Origin: Flavobacteriia bacterium
GTDB lineage: Bacteria; Bacteroidota; Bacteroidia; Flavobacteriales_D; Crocinitomicaceae
Assembly (NCBI GenBank): GCA_016183815.1
Contig: JACPDW010000018.1
Coordinates: 1-64,000 of the forward strand
Reading direction: 5' to 3'
DNA: 64,000 nucleotides
The notes beneath the pieces were generated by a model. That model ran no database searches. It saw only the letters and a program-made list of their open reading frames with translations, and was not told the origin of the DNA. A program made the position numbers and the translations under genes. This document shows positions 1 to 9,249 of this stretch, piece after piece (position 1 is the stretch's first letter; each line of letters opens with the position of its first letter).

Positions 1-138
1 TTATCATGAAAATAGCATTGAATCTATTAAAAAATGAAACTTCTACAAAACAAGGAATACAAGGAAAAAGGCTTAAAGCAGCTTGGAATGAAGACTACCT
101 TTGGAAAGTTTTAGATATAAAAGTGTGAGTTTGCCCTG
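1..138 (+). mobile_element. Right end of an ISAs1-like insertion sequence (cut by window edge)
   Basis: The stretch holds the last codons of a transposase followed by a terminal inverted repeat that ends at 138 (aaaagtgtgagtttgccctg, 119-138). The same 20 bases, in the same orientation, close the small element at 63174-63700, whose other end gives the inverted partner; this is how the boundary here was set. The left end and target duplication lie outside the window. The family call rests on the transposase C-terminus and on the CAGGG-type tips that I recall for ISAs1 elements. Confidence 0.75.
3..128 (+). CDS. ISAs1-like family transposase, C-terminal fragment
   Basis: An open frame runs in from the window edge and stops at 128. 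It encodes about 41 residues including [25 protein letters not shown] and a short tail. This pattern (IALNLL, then KRLKAxWxxDYLxKVL) is what I recall at the C-terminus of ISAs1-family DDE transposases. The catalytic residues are upstream and cannot be seen. The stop codon lies within the terminal inverted repeat, so the gene runs to the very edge of the element. Whether the full gene is intact is unknown. Confidence 0.7.
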   Translation: MMKIALNLLKNETSTKQGIQGKRLKAAWNEDYLWKVLDIKV

Positions 139-179
139 TTTGTCTTTATAAGAAATTATTCTATTTCTTTAAAAATTTA

Positions 180-187
180 TACCTTTG
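180..187 (+). promoter_or_regulatory. Bacteroidota -7 promoter element TACCTTTG
   Basis: TACCTTTG fits the TAnnTTTG consensus of the primary Bacteroidota sigma factor. It ends three bases before the ATG at 191, so the transcript would be leaderless or nearly so. No clear TTTG -33 element was seen at the usual distance; the insertion sequence ends only 41 bases upstream and may have replaced part of the original promoter region. Confidence 0.5.
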
Positions 188-190
188 CAC

Positions 191-871
191 ATGCAATCTT
201 TTGAAATAGTTCAATTGAACATCGCCGGTTTTTCTTTTCAAGAACCAATGGCTTTGCTGACAAATTGGTTTATTGCTGCCTTTTGCTTTATTGTCTATTT
301 TTTCACTCCTTGGGCATATTCAACTTCATCAGAATCGTTTAAAAAATTTTATTTGTTTCTTGGATTATCAACTTTTTTAGGAGGATTTGGACATTTTTTC
401 TATCAATATACTGGAATGTTAGGTAAAAATCCGAGCTGGATATTTGCAGTTTTTGCTGGATTTTATATTGGTAAAGGTATTTTAGTATATTGGAGAGATA
501 ATATTTATTATGCTTTTTGGCATAGATTTTTATTCTTTAAATCCTTGTTTTTACTTCTATTAACGTTAAGTTTACAAAAATTTGTATTTGTTGCCATTGA
601 TGCAATACTTACCTACGTTTTGTATTCTGGTTTTATTGCATGGAGAATAAGTATTAGAGAAAAAAAAGAAATGAAATATTTTGTTTATGGAATGTTTATT
701 CTTTTCCCATCTGCATTTATTTTTTTAATGGATATAAATTTACATAGATACTTAAATAGAGACGACTTAAGCCATGTTTTAATGTTTTTCTGTATTATTT
801 TCTTTTATTTTGGTGTAAGAATAAGTAATAAAAAGTATTTATTGAATTCCACCTCACCAATTTCACAATAA
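191..871 (+). CDS. Polytopic membrane protein, possibly DUF6962-like
   Basis: A 226-residue, very hydrophobic protein with about seven predicted membrane helices separated by short loops. Histidines and aromatic residues sit near helix ends ([31 protein letters not shown]). The segment EPMALLTN near the N-terminus followed by a helix resembles the start of a small Bacteroidota membrane family that I remember as DUF6962; that assignment is uncertain and no function is known to me. The ATG at 191 is preferred over an in-frame TTG at 185 because a promoter element overlaps the TTG. The gene stops four bases before guaA, so the two are probably co-transcribed. Confidence 0.6.
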   Translation: MQSFEIVQLNIAGFSFQEPMALLTNWFIAAFCFIVYFFTPWAYSTSSESFKKFYLFLGLSTFLGGFGHFFYQYTGMLGKNPSWIFAVFAGFYIGKGILVYWRDNIYYAFWHRFLFFKSLFLLLLTLSLQKFVFVAIDAILTYVLYSGFIAWRISIREKKEMKYFVYGMFILFPSAFIFLMDINLHRYLNRDDLSHVLMFFCIIFFYFGVRISNKKYLLNSTSPISQ

Positions 872-875
872 ATTT

Positions 876-2408
876 ATGCAACACACAATTTGGATTATAG
901 ATTTTGGCTCCCAATATACTCAATTAATTGCAAGGAGAGTAAGAGAGTTTAACGTGTATTGTGAAATTCATCCTTGGAACAAAATTCCAACTATATCTAA
1001 TGAAATAAAAGGTATTATTTTGTCAGGAAGTCCTTTTTCTACTTTAGATGAAAAATCTCCACAAATAAATTTACACACTTTAGTGGGGAGAATACCAATT
1101 TTAGGAGTTTGTTACGGTGCTCAATACATTTCACTTACATTTGGTGGAAAAGTTTTACCCTCAAAAATAAGAGAATACGGTAGGGCAAACTTGAAAAAGA
1201 TAAGCAATGAAAGTTTGTTATTGAAAAATATACCTATTGACTCACAAGTATGGATGTCACATGGTGATACAATTGAAGAAATTCCTGAAAATTTCCTATG
1301 TACTGCTTCTACCAACGAAGTTATAAATGCAGCTTATGAATCAATTGAACAAAACATTTTTGCAGTTCAATTTCATCCAGAAGTGTATCATTCAACAGAT
1401 GGAAGTACTTTACTCCAAAACTTTGTGTTAAACATTTGTTCCTGTGACGCAACATGGACTCCCAATTCATTTGTCGAAGATTGTGTTGAAAAAATGAAAA
1501 ATTTAGTTGGTGAAGAACACGTTATCATGGGTTTAAGTGGAGGGGTCGATTCTAGTGTCGCAGCAGTTTTATTACATCATGCTATTGGTTCTAGATTGCA
1601 TTGTATATTTGTTGATAACGGTCTATTAAGAAAAGAGGAATACAAAAACGTGTTGGAATCTTACAAGCATATTGGATTAAATATCAAAGGAGTAGATGCC
1701 TCGGAAAGATTCTATACAGCTTTAAAAGGAATAACAGATCCTGAATTAAAAAGAAAAGCTATTGGAAAAACTTTTATTGAAGTTTTTGAACATGAATCTC
1801 ATTCGATTCCTGAAGCAAAATGGCTTGGTCAAGGCACCATTTATCCTGATGTGATTGAGTCGGTTTCAGTAAATGGTGGACCTTCGCAAACCATCAAATC
1901 TCATCATAATGTAGGAGCATTGCCTGATTTTATGAAATTAAAAATTATTGAACCTTTGAGATTATTATTCAAAGATGAAGTAAGAAGAGTAGGGAAAAGT
2001 TTAAAAATTGATGAACAAATTTTAGACCGACATCCCTTTCCAGGTCCTGGTTTAGGGATTAGAATTTTAGGTGAAGTTACTAAAGAAAAAGTAAAACTTT
2101 TGCAAGAAGTTGATTCAATCTTTATCTCTGGATTAAAAGAATCTGGTTTGTATAATGAAGTTTGGCAAGCAGGTTCAATTTTTTTACCAATCCAATCTGT
2201 TGGTGTAATGGGAGATGAAAGGACGTATGAAAATGCGATTGCTTTAAGAGCTGTAAGTTCTACCGATGGTATGACAGCCGATTGGTGTAGATTACCTTAT
2301 GATTTTTTAGCTGAAATTTCTAACAAAATAATTAATCAAGTGAAAGGTGTTAATCGTGTAACGTATGACATCAGTTCTAAACCTCCTGCCACTATTGAAT
2401 GGGAATAA
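876..2408 (+). CDS. guaA: GMP synthase (glutamine-hydrolysing)
   Basis: Converts XMP to GMP using ATP and glutamine-derived ammonia, the last step of guanine nucleotide synthesis, in the cytoplasm. The 510-residue length is normal. The N-terminal class I glutamine amidotransferase domain shows the nucleophile cysteine in GVCYGAQ (about residue 79) and the His-Glu pair in FHPEVYHS (about 167-169). The ATP pyrophosphatase domain carries the P-loop-like [10 protein letters not shown] (about 219-228), and the C-terminal dimerisation domain ends in the typical KPPATIEWE. It starts four bases after the upstream membrane-protein gene and likely shares its transcript. Confidence 0.97.
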   Translation: MQHTIWIIDFGSQYTQLIARRVREFNVYCEIHPWNKIPTISNEIKGIILSGSPFSTLDEKSPQINLHTLVGRIPILGVCYGAQYISLTFGGKVLPSKIREYGRANLKKISNESLLLKNIPIDSQVWMSHGDTIEEIPENFLCTASTNEVINAAYESIEQNIFAVQFHPEVYHSTDGSTLLQNFVLNICSCDATWTPNSFVEDCVEKMKNLVGEEHVIMGLSGGVDSSVAAVLLHHAIGSRLHCIFVDNGLLRKEEYKNVLESYKHIGLNIKGVDASERFYTALKGITDPELKRKAIGKTFIEVFEHESHSIPEAKWLGQGTIYPDVIESVSVNGGPSQTIKSHHNVGALPDFMKLKIIEPLRLLFKDEVRRVGKSLKIDEQILDRHPFPGPGLGIRILGEVTKEKVKLLQEVDSIFISGLKESGLYNEVWQAGSIFLPIQSVGVMGDERTYENAIALRAVSSTDGMTADWCRLPYDFLAEISNKIINQVKGVNRVTYDISSKPPATIEWE

Positions 2409-2489
2409 ATTTGTATAGTTTTTGATAATAAATGTTTTTTATGTCACTTTTATAATTTAGTTTTAAAAAAAAAATCAACAAAATCAAAT

Positions 2490-4217
2490 ATGAATTATAA
2501 ATTTTTAATATGTTTTTTCTTTTTTTTCTATTCAGTTTCTTATACTCAAACCGATAGTTTACAGACTGAAGAGGTGAATGGAAAAAAATATTTTGTACAT
2601 TTTGTTCAACAAGGAAATACCCTCTATGGTATCAGTAAAAAATTTAATCGAAAAGCTGAAGATATTCTATTAATTAATCCTGACATTGAAAACGGACTTC
2701 AAATAGGTCAAAAAATTTTAGTCCCCTTTGATGAAAATAAAATTGAAGAAAACAAGTTAACTTATTCATTTTCATCAACTCATACTGTTCAGAAATCTGA
2801 AACTTTATATAGTATTTCAAAAAGATACGAAATTACTATGGAAGATCTAATCAAACTCAATCCTGGCGTTGAAAACGGATTGTCTATCGGTCAGATTTTA
2901 ACTTTACCATCAAACGCCAAAAGTATTGAAAATCCAAATCTGGAAACTTCAACAGAAGTTTTTTATAAAGACAGTATTATTTTTCACACCGTTCTCCCTT
3001 CCGAAACAATGTACAGTATATCAAAACGATTTATGGTGGACATTAACGAGTTGAAAAAAATCAACGGTATTAACAATGATAAAATTAAGAAAGGTGATGT
3101 GTTAAAAATTCCATTAAAAAAAGAAAGCATTAAAAAAATTGAATACCGTAAAATTGAAGAATATAAGGAGCCGACCGACACAACTGCCATTATGATTAAA
3201 AAGAGTAAATACAATATTGTGTATCTTTTACCATTCCATCTTGAATCAAATGCAGATATTTTAACAGAAATTGCCACTGAATTTTGGATGGGTTCTAAAA
3301 TAGCACTTGATTCTTTAGAAAAAATGGGGTTAATTGCTAATATTAATGTGATTGATGTACCATCTGATATTGAAAAATTTAAAGAAGTGTTAAAAAGCAA
3401 AGAACTTATCGATGCTAATTTAATTATTGGTCCGTTTACTGGAAAAAGTTTGGAATTAACCGCTCAATTTGCAAAAGAGAATAAAATTCACATGATCTCC
3501 CCATTGTCTTCAACATCCTCATTATTAAATGAAAACATTTATTGTTACAATGCTATAAATAGTGATGTTCAATTAATGGAAGGACTTGCCACTTTTCTTT
3601 CAAAAAACAGCTCAATCAATCAAATTATTATTGTAAAACCTGAGAATAAAGAATTGGATTTATTACATGCCTTTCGCTTAAAATATCAAGAAAAAAATAC
3701 TAAAACTCGTGTGATTGAATGTACTTTAAATGATTTACCAACATTTATACAAAAAAGTGGAATGAATCATGTGGTAATACCTTCTTCCGACAAAGTATTT
3801 GCACAAAAATTTATCAATCAATTAGTAAAATCAAACATAAAAGATAAAGCAATCACTATTTATGCCACAAAAGAATGGATAAACAATGACGATATTAGAG
3901 GTTTTTATAAAAACAAATATTTAATTCATATTGCCTCGCCATATGATTTTAATTATACCTACGAAGAAACAAAAGTATTATTAAAAAAATTCCGTTCATA
4001 TTACAATACTGATTTAAGCAAATATGGAACCCAAGGATTTGACGTGAGTTATTATTTTTTAGCTTATTTCTTTTTAAACACACCTAATATTAAAGGCGTG
4101 ATGAATAATTTCAACATGAAACCCATTAGAAAAGGTTCTGGTTTTGAAAATCAATTCACTTATATCTTAAAACAAGACAACTACGAGTTATTTCAAATCG
4201 ATAAGATAACAAATTAA
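2490..4217 (+). CDS. Secreted protein with three LysM domains fused to a periplasmic-binding-type domain
   Basis: 575 residues. An N-terminal signal peptide (hydrophobic to about residue 19) is followed by three LysM repeats, each beginning H-V/F-V and containing the Y-x-I-S-K-x-F/Y core, at about residues 36-80, 97-140 and 165-210. LysM binds N-acetylglucosamine of peptidoglycan. The rest, from YNIVYLLPF at about 245 to the end, looks like a type 1 periplasmic binding fold of the branched-chain amino acid receptor kind (GPFTGKSLELTAQFAKENKIHMISP region). No ABC permease is nearby, so a cell-wall-anchored sensor or scaffold is more likely than a transport receptor; ligand unknown. Similar fusions occur in other Flavobacteriia. 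Confidence 0.8.
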   Translation: MNYKFLICFFFFFYSVSYTQTDSLQTEEVNGKKYFVHFVQQGNTLYGISKKFNRKAEDILLINPDIENGLQIGQKILVPFDENKIEENKLTYSFSSTHTVQKSETLYSISKRYEITMEDLIKLNPGVENGLSIGQILTLPSNAKSIENPNLETSTEVFYKDSIIFHTVLPSETMYSISKRFMVDINELKKINGINNDKIKKGDVLKIPLKKESIKKIEYRKIEEYKEPTDTTAIMIKKSKYNIVYLLPFHLESNADILTEIATEFWMGSKIALDSLEKMGLIANINVIDVPSDIEKFKEVLKSKELIDANLIIGPFTGKSLELTAQFAKENKIHMISPLSSTSSLLNENIYCYNAINSDVQLMEGLATFLSKNSSINQIIIVKPENKELDLLHAFRLKYQEKNTKTRVIECTLNDLPTFIQKSGMNHVVIPSSDKVFAQKFINQLVKSNIKDKAITIYATKEWINNDDIRGFYKNKYLIHIASPYDFNYTYEETKVLLKKFRSYYNTDLSKYGTQGFDVSYYFLAYFFLNTPNIKGVMNNFNMKPIRKGSGFENQFTYILKQDNYELFQIDKITN

Positions 4218-4339
4218 TAAAGTTTTAAAAAAATAATAAATAAAAAAAGCAACCTAACAATTTGTTTTACGTTTATAGAACAGATAAAAAAAAGTATTTT
4301 CATATTAAAATTATTTATACTTTTATATCTTGAAATTAA

Positions 4340-5962
4340 ATGTGTATGCGAATTAAAAATTACTTATTATTTATTTATTTATCAGTTAGTTATAGTTTTA
4401 TATCCCAAATTTATCACGAAAATTTTGATCAAATTATCGATTGGGCCGTTGTAGATAGTGATGGTGATGGTGTTAATTGGTCTCAAATTGGACCAGCTGA
4501 ACTCGTAGGTTCACCATTAGAATCATTTGGAAATGCAATGTTTTCTCCTTCAGTAAATACATTAAACGGCACCCAACTAACTCCTGATAATTTCATGTTT
4601 AACACCAGCCCTATTGTTAAAGGAAATAACCCTGGATTAACCTATTTGATGTTTGATGCTGGAATTTTGTCTTTAACAGGTGGTGAGCAAGAAAACTATT
4701 CTATTTATTATTCTTCTGATGTACCAACAAATTTGCCTAATGAAATGATTAGTAACTTAGGTACTGTTTATCCACTTCTAGCAACGGGTACTGTATCAAC
4801 GCCAAATATGATTTCTACCATTTATTATAATGTAGACGCCATTCCTTATGATGAATTTTACTTAATTTTTAGACATAATAATGCTACAACCTTATCCACT
4901 CTTTTTATTGATAATGTAATGCTAGTGAATTCTCATTTTACTTCAAGCAACAACGTGGGTTGTGCAGCTTCAAACCTATCTTTTAATAATACAGCAGTAG
5001 GTAAATCACCTGAATTAAACATGTTTTTTACCTTTCAAGACGGTAATCCTTCAACCTCAGATCAAAACACAGTAGTTGTGAATTTTGGCAACGGAACTGG
5101 AATGAAAACAATTACTCAATATGTTAAGAATGTTCCCCTTTATTCTTATCAAGTTGAAATTGTTGATACTCCTACACCAAACTTTGATACCGATGTTTCA
5201 ACAGGATGTAGTCCATTAAGAGTTACTTTTTATGTAAATGACGGTAATGGTTATGAATTTACTTTTTCAGACAGCACTAAAATGACTATTCAAACGGGAG
5301 ATTCATTGACAAAAACTTTTTCAGATGCTGGTATTTATAACGTAATGTTAACCCAAACTATTGATGCTCAATGTGTCGGCTCAACAATTGTAAACAATTT
5401 AATTCATGTTTTACCAACACCTGACGCTAAATTTACTCCAACTGAAAGCAAATTAGATATGTTATACCCAACGGTTAGTTTTTTTAACGAATCGATTGGA
5501 GCAGTATCTTACGAATGGGATTTTGGAGATACAGCGGTAAATGAATATACTTTAAGTCCTACTCATGTTTATCCTGAAGGTGTTGAAGCCAATTATGATG
5601 TTAAATTAATTGCAACTTCCGCAGATGGATGCGTTGATTCAATAACTTCAAGAATTATTGTTGAAGAAAAAATTATGTATTTTATACCTAATACTTTTAC
5701 ACCTAATGGGGATGAATTTAATAATACTTTTAAACCAATGATGATAACTGGAGTAGATTCTAGAAATTACAATTTAAAAATATTTAATCGTTGGGGCACT
5801 TTAATATTTGAATCTAACGACCCAAACTATGGGTGGGACGGAGATTATGGTGCTGGAACAGGAATTACAGATGCTCAAGTATATACATATAAATTACAGT
5901 TTTTGTCCTCTAAAAATGACGAGGTCAGAACAGTAGTTGGAAGTGTTACTTTGTTAAAGTAA
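4340..5962 (+). CDS. Secreted surface protein with PKD-type repeats and type IX sorting domain (type B)
   Basis: 540 residues. A signal peptide ends near SFISQ (about residue 22). The next region starts with ENFD and a Ca-binding-like DSDGDGVNW, reminiscent of choice-of-anchor/cleaved-adhesin beta-sandwich domains. Two PKD-like domains follow; the second has YEWDFGD. The last about 95 residues match the gliding-motility-associated C-terminal domain (PNTFTPNGDEFN, NLKIFNRWG, ESNDPNYGWDG, final VTLLK), the type B signal for the type IX secretion system. ATG at 4340 or the second ATG at 4346 both work. It lies 19 bases before a paralogue with the same C-terminus. Role is probably adhesive; no catalytic motif seen. 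Confidence 0.85.
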   Translation: MCMRIKNYLLFIYLSVSYSFISQIYHENFDQIIDWAVVDSDGDGVNWSQIGPAELVGSPLESFGNAMFSPSVNTLNGTQLTPDNFMFNTSPIVKGNNPGLTYLMFDAGILSLTGGEQENYSIYYSSDVPTNLPNEMISNLGTVYPLLATGTVSTPNMISTIYYNVDAIPYDEFYLIFRHNNATTLSTLFIDNVMLVNSHFTSSNNVGCAASNLSFNNTAVGKSPELNMFFTFQDGNPSTSDQNTVVVNFGNGTGMKTITQYVKNVPLYSYQVEIVDTPTPNFDTDVSTGCSPLRVTFYVNDGNGYEFTFSDSTKMTIQTGDSLTKTFSDAGIYNVMLTQTIDAQCVGSTIVNNLIHVLPTPDAKFTPTESKLDMLYPTVSFFNESIGAVSYEWDFGDTAVNEYTLSPTHVYPEGVEANYDVKLIATSADGCVDSITSRIIVEEKIMYFIPNTFTPNGDEFNNTFKPMMITGVDSRNYNLKIFNRWGTLIFESNDPNYGWDGDYGAGTGITDAQVYTYKLQFLSSKNDEVRTVVGSVTLLK

Positions 5963-5981
5963 AAAATTAATACTAGTTGTT

Positions 5982-8900
5982 ATGAAAAAAATTGTCTATT
6001 CTTTGATTTATCTCTTTATTTTGAGTTATTCTTTTACACAAACAGAGATAGTTTTTAATACAAGTGAAACATATTTTACATGCAGTGCTTTTTTAATTGC
6101 CTCAGGGGGACAAGGAAATTCTCAATATAGCAACAATGAAGATAATACAATTACAATTTGTCCTGATAATCCTGATGATGTAATTTCAATCACTTTTAAT
6201 ACTTTCGCTTTAGATGAGACTGATGATAATCCTGCCGTTCCTAACACAAATCCTAACAATGTGAATTTAGATGAAATGTTAGTTTATGATGGTGCTAATA
6301 CTTCTGCCAACTTTTTAGGAAACTACACAGGTGACGGATTACAATCAACAGTAATTAAAGCAACTGCTCAAAACCCAACTGGTTGTATTACTCTTAGATT
6401 TATTTCTAATTCAATTGGTATTGGTATGTTTACTGCAAGTGTTTCTTGTACTACTCCTTGTGATGACCCAGTTGCTGGTGGGGTATTATTAAACGGAATA
6501 ACTCAAGATAGTATTCATGTCTGCGTAGGTGAGTTTGTTCAGTTTCAAGAAGTTGGATCTTTTGCACAAAATGGTTTTAATATAGCAAGTTATCAATGGG
6601 ATTTTGCTGATGGATTTACATCTAATAGTCAATCTACAACTCATGCCTATAATGAAGCTGGGTATTATAGGGTACAATTGTATGTTACTGACGACAATGG
6701 ATGTACAAACAATAATTTGATTGATTTAGATGTAAAAGTAGCCACTTTTCCTGATTTTGAACTTTTCATGAGAGATTCTACTATATGTGTTGGTGAATCT
6801 CTTCGGCTAGTAGCTGAACCTTTATTGTATGAAAATACCTGGACAAGCGCTGTCGGAAGCATTGAAATAGAAAATGGATGTATGTATGATACGATGTTGG
6901 GGGTTTCTCAAGATTTAGAGTTAGTTCAAACCTTTTTTATTTCAGGTTCCACTATTACCAATATCAATCAAATTGAATCGATTTGTATGGATATGGAACA
7001 TTCATTTATTGGTGATTTAGTGATTACTTTATACTGCCCTAACGGACAATCCGTTGTTTTACATCAACAAGGAGGTGGTGGAACTTTTTTGGGAGAAGCG
7101 ATAGATGAAACTAATATTGATTGTAACGACCCCTCAACAATTGGAGTCCCCTATAATTATTGTTTTACTGTAGGTGCAGCTGAAACATGGGTTGAATACG
7201 TCGAAAATAATAATTGGCCTGGAATATTACCTGCAGGTGATTACGCTAGTGTTGAACCTTTAGATCAGCTCGTTGGTTGCCCTACAAATGGTGTTTGGAC
7301 ATTGTCTGTTGTGGACAATTGGGGAGTTGACGACGGTAAAGTATTTAGTTTTTCACTTAATTTAAGTGAGGATTTATATGGAGAGATTGTAGAATTCACC
7401 CCTCAACATAGTACAGCTACAGATTCTTCTTATTGGCATTTTCCTGCCTCTTATGCATCTGATTTATCAGCTGATGCAGATTCTATGACCGTAACTCCAC
7501 TTGTTCCAGGTGTATTTAATTATCATTATACTGTTTATAATGATTTTGGTTGTGCAAACGATACTAGTGTTACAGTGACAGTATTTCAAGTGGCACCACC
7601 TTTTGTTATGAGTGATGTCACAGAATGTGCTGAAACACCATTTAATGTGAGTGGAGATTTTCAACCTTGTACCTATACCATTCGATTGGAAGATAGTTAC
7701 GGCGATAGTTGGAACGGTAACACCGTTGATATAACGAATAACGGTAATACTTCTAATTATACTGTAGATTTTGATGATAACGGAGGAGATTTCCTTGAAA
7801 TACCCATTGTTTTGAATCAAAATGATCAAATTACTTTTCAATTTAATGCAACTGGAGATTATGTTTCAGAATGTATAATTTATTTATTAGATTGTAATGG
7901 TGAAATTGTTTACCAAAACGGTGGAGATTGGGAGGGTCCAGTAACAACTCCTGAAACACATACCGTAAATATGCAAAGTACACCACCAGGTTATGCTTTT
8001 GTTTGGACACCCTCAGAAATTTTTGATGACCCAAACTCATCTTCACCAATAGCAACAATTACTTCTCCTACTTTGATTACAATGGCTTATTATCCTATAG
8101 AACATCCGCTATGTGTAGTTTACAGTACTATGATGGCTAATATAAACCCTGATGCTTACGCTGGTTATGATTCTATTATAGATACTTGTTATAATTTACC
8201 CACTTTTGATTTAACACCTTTATTAGGTCAAGGAATTTCAATGAATGGTGTTTGGACAGATCCAAATGGAAACACCGTTACAATGCCAATTGACGTTACA
8301 CAAAATATTCATGGAGATTATATTTATGCTGTTGGTGATGGTACCTGTTTTGATCAAGCAACAGTCAATAATCAAATCAGATATGAAGATTCTATTGTAA
8401 TAAATTATCTAACAGATCCTCATATTTGTATTGGAGACACCTCAATTTTTGTAAATCAAGCTAATTTGCAAAATATACAAAATATTTTTGTGACAATCGG
8501 AGATACTACTCCAGTATTTGATATAGGTCAAAATTTTGATACGATTGTTCATTTATATCCTTTTGTTGGCACTTATAACACCTCATTTCATACAATATCA
8601 ACTAATGGTTGTCAATATTTTCAAGATTTCCTTAATGTAGTAAATGTTCATTCCTATCCAGTGGCTGATTTTACATATTATCCTGAACAAATTACTATGC
8701 TTAATCCTGAACTTACTGTAACAAATAATTCAGTTGGAGCTTTAGATCATATCAATTGGTATTTTTCTAATGCATTAACTGATACTTCTTCAATGGAAAC
8801 ACAAATGGTAACTTACCCATTTGAATCTGGTTTATTTCCAATTACTTTGATTGTTACAGATACAGTTGGATGTATTGATTCAATTACAAAATTGATTAAT

Positions 8901-9197
8901 ATAGATGAAGTTGCTTTATTTTATTTTGCCAATTCTTTTACTCCGAATGGGGATGAATTTAATCAAGATTGGAAAATTTTTGTATCAGGAGTTGACATAA
9001 AAGAGTTTAATTTAAAAATTTACGACCGTTGGGGTAACATAGTATTTGAAAGCAACGACCCTAATGTAGGTTGGGATGGCTCATTCTCAAACAGCGGATA
9101 TGCACCAACAGGTACATACATTTGGAAATTGGAAGCCACTGAGAAAGAAACACATCTCCGATTTAAGAAAGAAGGATATGTAAACCTTTTGAAGTAA
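5982..9197 (+). CDS. Large secreted protein with CUB-like, PKD and P-domain-like modules and type IX sorting domain (type B)
   Basis: 1071 residues with a signal peptide to about residue 19. Modules in order: a CUB-like beta-sandwich (about 22-158, with DEMLVYDGANTSA), a PKD domain (about 165-252, YQWDFADG), a region resembling the proprotein-convertase P domain (about 315-465, HSFIGDLVITLYCPNG and WTLSVVDNWGVDDG), a DSYGDSWNGN module that I recall from other Bacteroidota surface proteins (about 568-655), another PKD-like domain (about 895-975) and the type B type IX signal (about 980-1071, ANSFTPNGDEFN, IYDRWG, WDGSF). No protease triad is visible, so the P domain appears to be used without an enzyme. 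Probably co-transcribed with the preceding gene. Confidence 0.85.
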   Translation: MKKIVYSLIYLFILSYSFTQTEIVFNTSETYFTCSAFLIASGGQGNSQYSNNEDNTITICPDNPDDVISITFNTFALDETDDNPAVPNTNPNNVNLDEMLVYDGANTSANFLGNYTGDGLQSTVIKATAQNPTGCITLRFISNSIGIGMFTASVSCTTPCDDPVAGGVLLNGITQDSIHVCVGEFVQFQEVGSFAQNGFNIASYQWDFADGFTSNSQSTTHAYNEAGYYRVQLYVTDDNGCTNNNLIDLDVKVATFPDFELFMRDSTICVGESLRLVAEPLLYENTWTSAVGSIEIENGCMYDTMLGVSQDLELVQTFFISGSTITNINQIESICMDMEHSFIGDLVITLYCPNGQSVVLHQQGGGGTFLGEAIDETNIDCNDPSTIGVPYNYCFTVGAAETWVEYVENNNWPGILPAGDYASVEPLDQLVGCPTNGVWTLSVVDNWGVDDGKVFSFSLNLSEDLYGEIVEFTPQHSTATDSSYWHFPASYASDLSADADSMTVTPLVPGVFNYHYTVYNDFGCANDTSVTVTVFQVAPPFVMSDVTECAETPFNVSGDFQPCTYTIRLEDSYGDSWNGNTVDITNNGNTSNYTVDFDDNGGDFLEIPIVLNQNDQITFQFNATGDYVSECIIYLLDCNGEIVYQNGGDWEGPVTTPETHTVNMQSTPPGYAFVWTPSEIFDDPNSSSPIATITSPTLITMAYYPIEHPLCVVYSTMMANINPDAYAGYDSIIDTCYNLPTFDLTPLLGQGISMNGVWTDPNGNTVTMPIDVTQNIHGDYIYAVGDGTCFDQATVNNQIRYEDSIVINYLTDPHICIGDTSIFVNQANLQNIQNIFVTIGDTTPVFDIGQNFDTIVHLYPFVGTYNTSFHTISTNGCQYFQDFLNVVNVHSYPVADFTYYPEQITMLNPELTVTNNSVGALDHINWYFSNALTDTSSMETQMVTYPFESGLFPITLIVTDTVGCIDSITKLINIDEVALFYFANSFTPNGDEFNQDWKIFVSGVDIKEFNLKIYDRWGNIVFESNDPNVGWDGSFSNSGYAPTGTYIWKLEATEKETHLRFKKEGYVNLLK

Positions 9198-9249
9198 CTC
9201 TTTTATAGTTTTTATTATAGAAAAATCAACTTAACTTTATTGAACGTTC

